Origin: Caulobacteraceae bacterium
Lineage (GTDB): Bacteria > Pseudomonadota > Alphaproteobacteria > Caulobacterales > Caulobacteraceae
Direction: 5' to 3'
DNA: 6,629 nucleotides
Assembly: GCA_025351125.1 (NCBI GenBank)
Contig: JANXWN010000410.1
Coordinates: forward strand, 1 to 6,629
Positions within the stretch are counted from its first letter, which is position 1. Each line of letters starts with the position of its first letter. Below the pieces are notes generated by a model. It did not search any database, was not told the DNA's origin, and worked only from the letters and a program-made list of their open reading frames with translations. Positions 4,148 to 6,629 of this stretch are shown here, in pieces. Made by a program: the position numbers and the translations under genes.

Positions 4148-6247
4148 TCATCGTCGCCGTCCGCGCTTCACCCCGGCGGGCTTACCCTTGTCTCGCACGC
4201 CCAACCGCGCCCGCGGCGCCGTGGGATCCGCCGGTTCGGGATCACTGAGCATCTCGAGCAGGAGGCCACCGGTGATTGGGGTGGCCTCTTTCAATTTCAC
4301 CTCGACGGTTCGCCCCAAACGCCAGCGCTCGCCGCTACGTTGACCCACCAACGCATGCGTGCGGTCGTCGTGAATAAAGTATTCGCCGCCGAGGCTGGAC
4401 ACCGGAACGAGGCCGTCGGCGCCGGTCTCCGTTAAGCGGACAAACAATCCAAAACGGGTCACGCCGCTGATCCGCCCCGCGAAGGTCGCGCCCTCACGAT
4501 CTTTCAGGAAGGCGGCGACATAACGGTCGATGGCGTCGCGCTCGGCGGCCATGGCGCGGCGTTCGGCCGCGGTGATGTGCTCGGCCGTATCCTTCAGATT
4601 TTTGATGTCGATGTCGGCGAGGCCATCCGCGCCCAAACCGAGCGCCCGGATCAGAGCGCGGTGCACGATCAAGTCGGCGTAGCGGCGGATCGGCGAGGTG
4701 AAGTGGGCGTATTTATCGAGATTGAGGCCGAAGTGGCCGACGTTGTCCGGGGAATATTGCGCCTGCATCTGGGTGCGCAGCACCACCTCGTTGACGATTT
4801 CCGCGTGGGCGGTCGCGCGGGTTTGCGCCAGAAGGCGGTTGAAACGCTCGGTGCGCACCGTTTCGCCTTTGGTCCACGGGATGGCCAGCGTGGCCAGAAA
4901 ATCGGCGAGGTTCAGCAGTTTTTCGGCGCTCGGAGTGTCGTGAATACGGTAAATCAGCGGGGTCCGGCGCTGCTCCAAAGTCTGAGCGGCGCAAACATTG
5001 GCCTGGATCATAAATTCTTCGATAAGCTTATGGGCTTCGAGGCTGGCGCGCGGGGTGATCGCCGCGACGTGCCCGTCGTCGTCCATTTGGATGCGCCGTT
5101 CGGTGGATTCGATATTTAACGGCGATCTTACGTCACGCCCTGCTTTCAGCACGGCATAGGCGGCCCAGAGGGGGGTCAGGACGGCGTCCATCAGGGGACC
5201 GGTCACGTCGTCCGGCTTGCCGTCGACGGCCGTCTGAGCCTGTTCGTAGGAAAGCTTGGCCGCGGAGCGCATCAAACCGCGCAGGAACTTGTGGCCAATC
5301 TTGCGCCCGTGCGCGTCGAACACCATCCGTACGGCCATGCAGGCGCGCGGCTCGTGCTCTAGCAACGAACACAACCCCGCTGACAAAGTTTCGGGCAACA
5401 TCGGTTCGACGCGGTCAGGGAAATACACGCTATTGCCCTTTTCCCGGGCGTCGGCGTCTAGCGCCGACCCGGGCCGCACATATGCGGCGACGTCGGCGAT
5501 GGCGACCCAGGCGATCCAGCCGCCGGGGTTCTTGGGATCATCGTCCGGCTGAGCGAAGACCGCGTCGTCGTGATCGCGGGCGTCCGGCGGATCGATCGTG
5601 ACCAGCGGCAAATCACGCAAATCGGTACGGCCGGCGAGGGTGGGGGGCTTGGCGCTGAGCGCTTCGGATTCGGCGGCGTCGGAAAAACCGGTCGGCACGC
5701 CGTGTGTATGGATGGCGATCAGCGACGCGGCGCGGGGGTCGTCTTCGCGCCCGACGGTTTCCAAGACCTTGCCGCGCTTGGGACCATAGGGTCGATCGCT
5801 GCTCCCGCCAATTTGGGCCAGCACCAGATCGCCGTCTTTCAGCCCGCCGGCTTCGCCCGGAACCAGCAAAAGGCTGTCCTTCGTGCGCCGGTCGACCGGT
5901 TCAACGCGCGTTTCGCCGCGCGATTTGCGGATGACGCCCAAAATGCGGTGGGCGCTTTGGCCGAGGCGCTTAATCAGCCGCGCCTCGCGCTCGCCGTTTT
6001 GCAAGACGTCGAAGCGCACCAAAAGCCGGTCGCCCAGTCCGGGCGCCCCCGCGACGGCTTCGTTCTCGCCCGGCGCTAAGCGGATCGCCGACGATCCGAC
6101 GTTCGCCTTCACAAGCTGGACGAAAAGATCGCCGTCGGCGTCCTTATCGACGACATCGACGACGCCGACCGGCGGCAGGGCGTCGGTGCGCGACGGACGT
6201 TGGCCCGCGCGATTCTTGGGATTTCGAGAGAACGTGCCGCGCGCCAT
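4148..6247 (-). CDS. rnr: Ribonuclease R, apparently lacking the N-terminal winged helix
   Basis: The 699-residue protein is a 3'-to-5' exoribonuclease of the RNase II/R family, which degrades structured RNA and helps in RNA quality control. Cold-shock domains span about 24-95 and 98-185. The RNB catalytic domain starts near 210 with metal ligands Asp219, Asp225, Asp227 and Asp228 in IDPPDARDHDDAV, spaced as D272/D278/D280/D281 of E. coli RNase R. The family signature HFTSPIRRYADLIVHR is at 515-530. An S1 domain spans about 585-667, and a basic tail ends GVKRGRRR. E. coli RNase R has 813 residues; here the usual winged-helix segment before the LPPVGVV strand is replaced by about 23 basic, low-complexity residues. 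The ATG at 6247 has a GGGGG run 9 nt upstream and lies 22 nt after the topA stop. The frame stays open to 6376, but that extension overlaps topA and shows no winged helix, so it was not used. Likely cotranscribed with topA. Confidence 0.95.
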   Translation of the reverse strand: MARGTFSRNPKNRAGQRPSRTDALPPVGVVDVVDKDADGDLFVQLVKANVGSSAIRLAPGENEAVAGAPGLGDRLLVRFDVLQNGEREARLIKRLGQSAHRILGVIRKSRGETRVEPVDRRTKDSLLLVPGEAGGLKDGDLVLAQIGGSSDRPYGPKRGKVLETVGREDDPRAASLIAIHTHGVPTGFSDAAESEALSAKPPTLAGRTDLRDLPLVTIDPPDARDHDDAVFAQPDDDPKNPGGWIAWVAIADVAAYVRPGSALDADAREKGNSVYFPDRVEPMLPETLSAGLCSLLEHEPRACMAVRMVFDAHGRKIGHKFLRGLMRSAAKLSYEQAQTAVDGKPDDVTGPLMDAVLTPLWAAYAVLKAGRDVRSPLNIESTERRIQMDDDGHVAAITPRASLEAHKLIEEFMIQANVCAAQTLEQRRTPLIYRIHDTPSAEKLLNLADFLATLAIPWTKGETVRTERFNRLLAQTRATAHAEIVNEVVLRTQMQAQYSPDNVGHFGLNLDKYAHFTSPIRRYADLIVHRALIRALGLGADGLADIDIKNLKDTAEHITAAERRAMAAERDAIDRYVAAFLKDREGATFAGRISGVTRFGLFVRLTETGADGLVPVSSLGGEYFIHDDRTHALVGQRSGERWRLGRTVEVKLKEATPITGGLLLEMLSDPEPADPTAPRARLGVRDKGKPAGVKRGRRR

Positions 6248-6269
6248 GTCGCTTAGCCCCCAATACGGG

Positions 6270-6629
6270 TCACGCCTTTTTCTTCGCGGCGGGTTTGGTT
6301 TTCGCCGTCCGTTTCTTTGCCACCGGTTTCTTTGCCGGCGCCTTGCGCACGCCCTTCTTGCTCTGCGCGCCTTCACGGGCGGCCAGCAAAACCACCGCCT
6401 CCTCCAACGTCAACGCGCCCGGATCGGCCCCCTTGGGAATGTTGGCGTTGACCGCCTCACATTTTACATACGGGCCGTAACGACCGGCCAAGACCCGGAC
6501 AGGCTTGCCGCTGACGGGATGAGGTCCCAATTCTTTCAGCGCCGCGGCCGGTTCGCCGCCGCGCCCGCCGCGCCCGCCGCCGGCGCGTTTTTCCGCCAAA
6601 ACATCGACGGCGCGATTGAGGCCGACGTC
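6270..6629 (-). CDS. topA: DNA topoisomerase I, C-terminal end
   Basis: This is the last 119 residues of topoisomerase I; the catalytic part lies beyond the right edge. It opens with DVGLNRAVDVLAEKR, then a short Gly/Arg-rich linker (GGGRGGRGG), then one C-terminal repeat of the Toprim_Crpt type: LGPHPVSGKPVRVLAGRYGP, YVKCEAVNANIPKG and LTLEEAVVLLAAREG. The protein ends in a Lys/Ala-rich tail of about 30 residues (AKKPVAKKRTAKTKPAAKKK), a common DNA-binding tail in alphaproteobacterial TopA. The enzyme relaxes negative supercoils through a type IA tyrosine cleavage reaction, whose residues are not visible here. It lies upstream of rnr on the same strand with a 22-nt gap, so the two are probably cotranscribed. 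The window edge truncates it; nothing suggests a pseudogene. Confidence 0.94.
   Translation of the reverse strand, partial: DVGLNRAVDVLAEKRAGGGRGGRGGEPAAALKELGPHPVSGKPVRVLAGRYGPYVKCEAVNANIPKGADPGALTLEEAVVLLAAREGAQSKKGVRKAPAKKPVAKKRTAKTKPAAKKKA

Noticed and set aside
5570..6079. 169-codon plus-strand ORF (and a similar one at 4577-5119)
   Set aside because: Both are antisense to conserved RNase R domains and have no recognisable family motif.
6248..6376. Upstream extension of rnr by 43 codons
   Set aside because: It overlaps the topA 3' end, reads as Arg-rich out-of-frame sequence, and does not supply the missing winged helix.

Overview
The window is GC-rich and densely coded. It looks like a chromosomal segment of an alphaproteobacterium, possibly of the Rhodospirillales group, although I cannot place it below class from sequence alone. 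Three things point there: a DivK-type response regulator, a 55-residue zinc-free ribosomal protein L33, and the co-oriented series topA, rnr, NUDIX and rpmG, which I recall as a common alphaproteobacterial neighbourhood. I see no tRNA, rRNA, CRISPR array, insertion sequence or phage gene.

Layout, left to right. The 3' end of divK (+, ends 241) converges on rpmG (-, 258-425), which is too short for routine ORF calling. A plausible promoter for rpmG lies at 483-510. Upstream of it on the same strand is a NUDIX hydrolase (-, 523-1236) with the long insertion in the Nudix box seen in NUDT19-like enzymes. A 130-bp divergent gap then leads to a plus-strand block. This holds a cytosolic BNR/Asp-box beta-propeller protein (1367-2497), a MoaD/ThiS-like beta-grasp protein ending in Gly-Gly that overlaps it by one base (2497-2757), and a divergent Nramp-family metal transporter with a TTG start (2843-4102). 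The minus strand resumes with RNase R (4148-6247) and the C-terminal end of DNA topoisomerase I (6270 to the window edge).

How the parts relate. topA and rnr form an operon-like pair 22 nt apart. The plus-strand block sits inside an otherwise co-oriented housekeeping series and looks like an accessory insertion. Within the block, the propeller and beta-grasp genes are probably translationally coupled and may act together in an unknown process. The transporter has its own near-consensus sigma-70-type promoter (TTGACA, 16 nt, TAGATA), followed directly by a 15-bp palindrome TGAGAAGCATTCTCA resembling Fur/Mur or Irr operators, so it is likely metal-controlled.

Most notable points: the propeller and Gly-Gly beta-grasp couple; the metal-regulator-like operator on the Nramp gene; the altered Nramp TM1 motif (Asp-Val-Gly-Ser instead of Asp-Pro-Gly-Asn); and an RNase R that appears to lack the usual N-terminal winged-helix domain.
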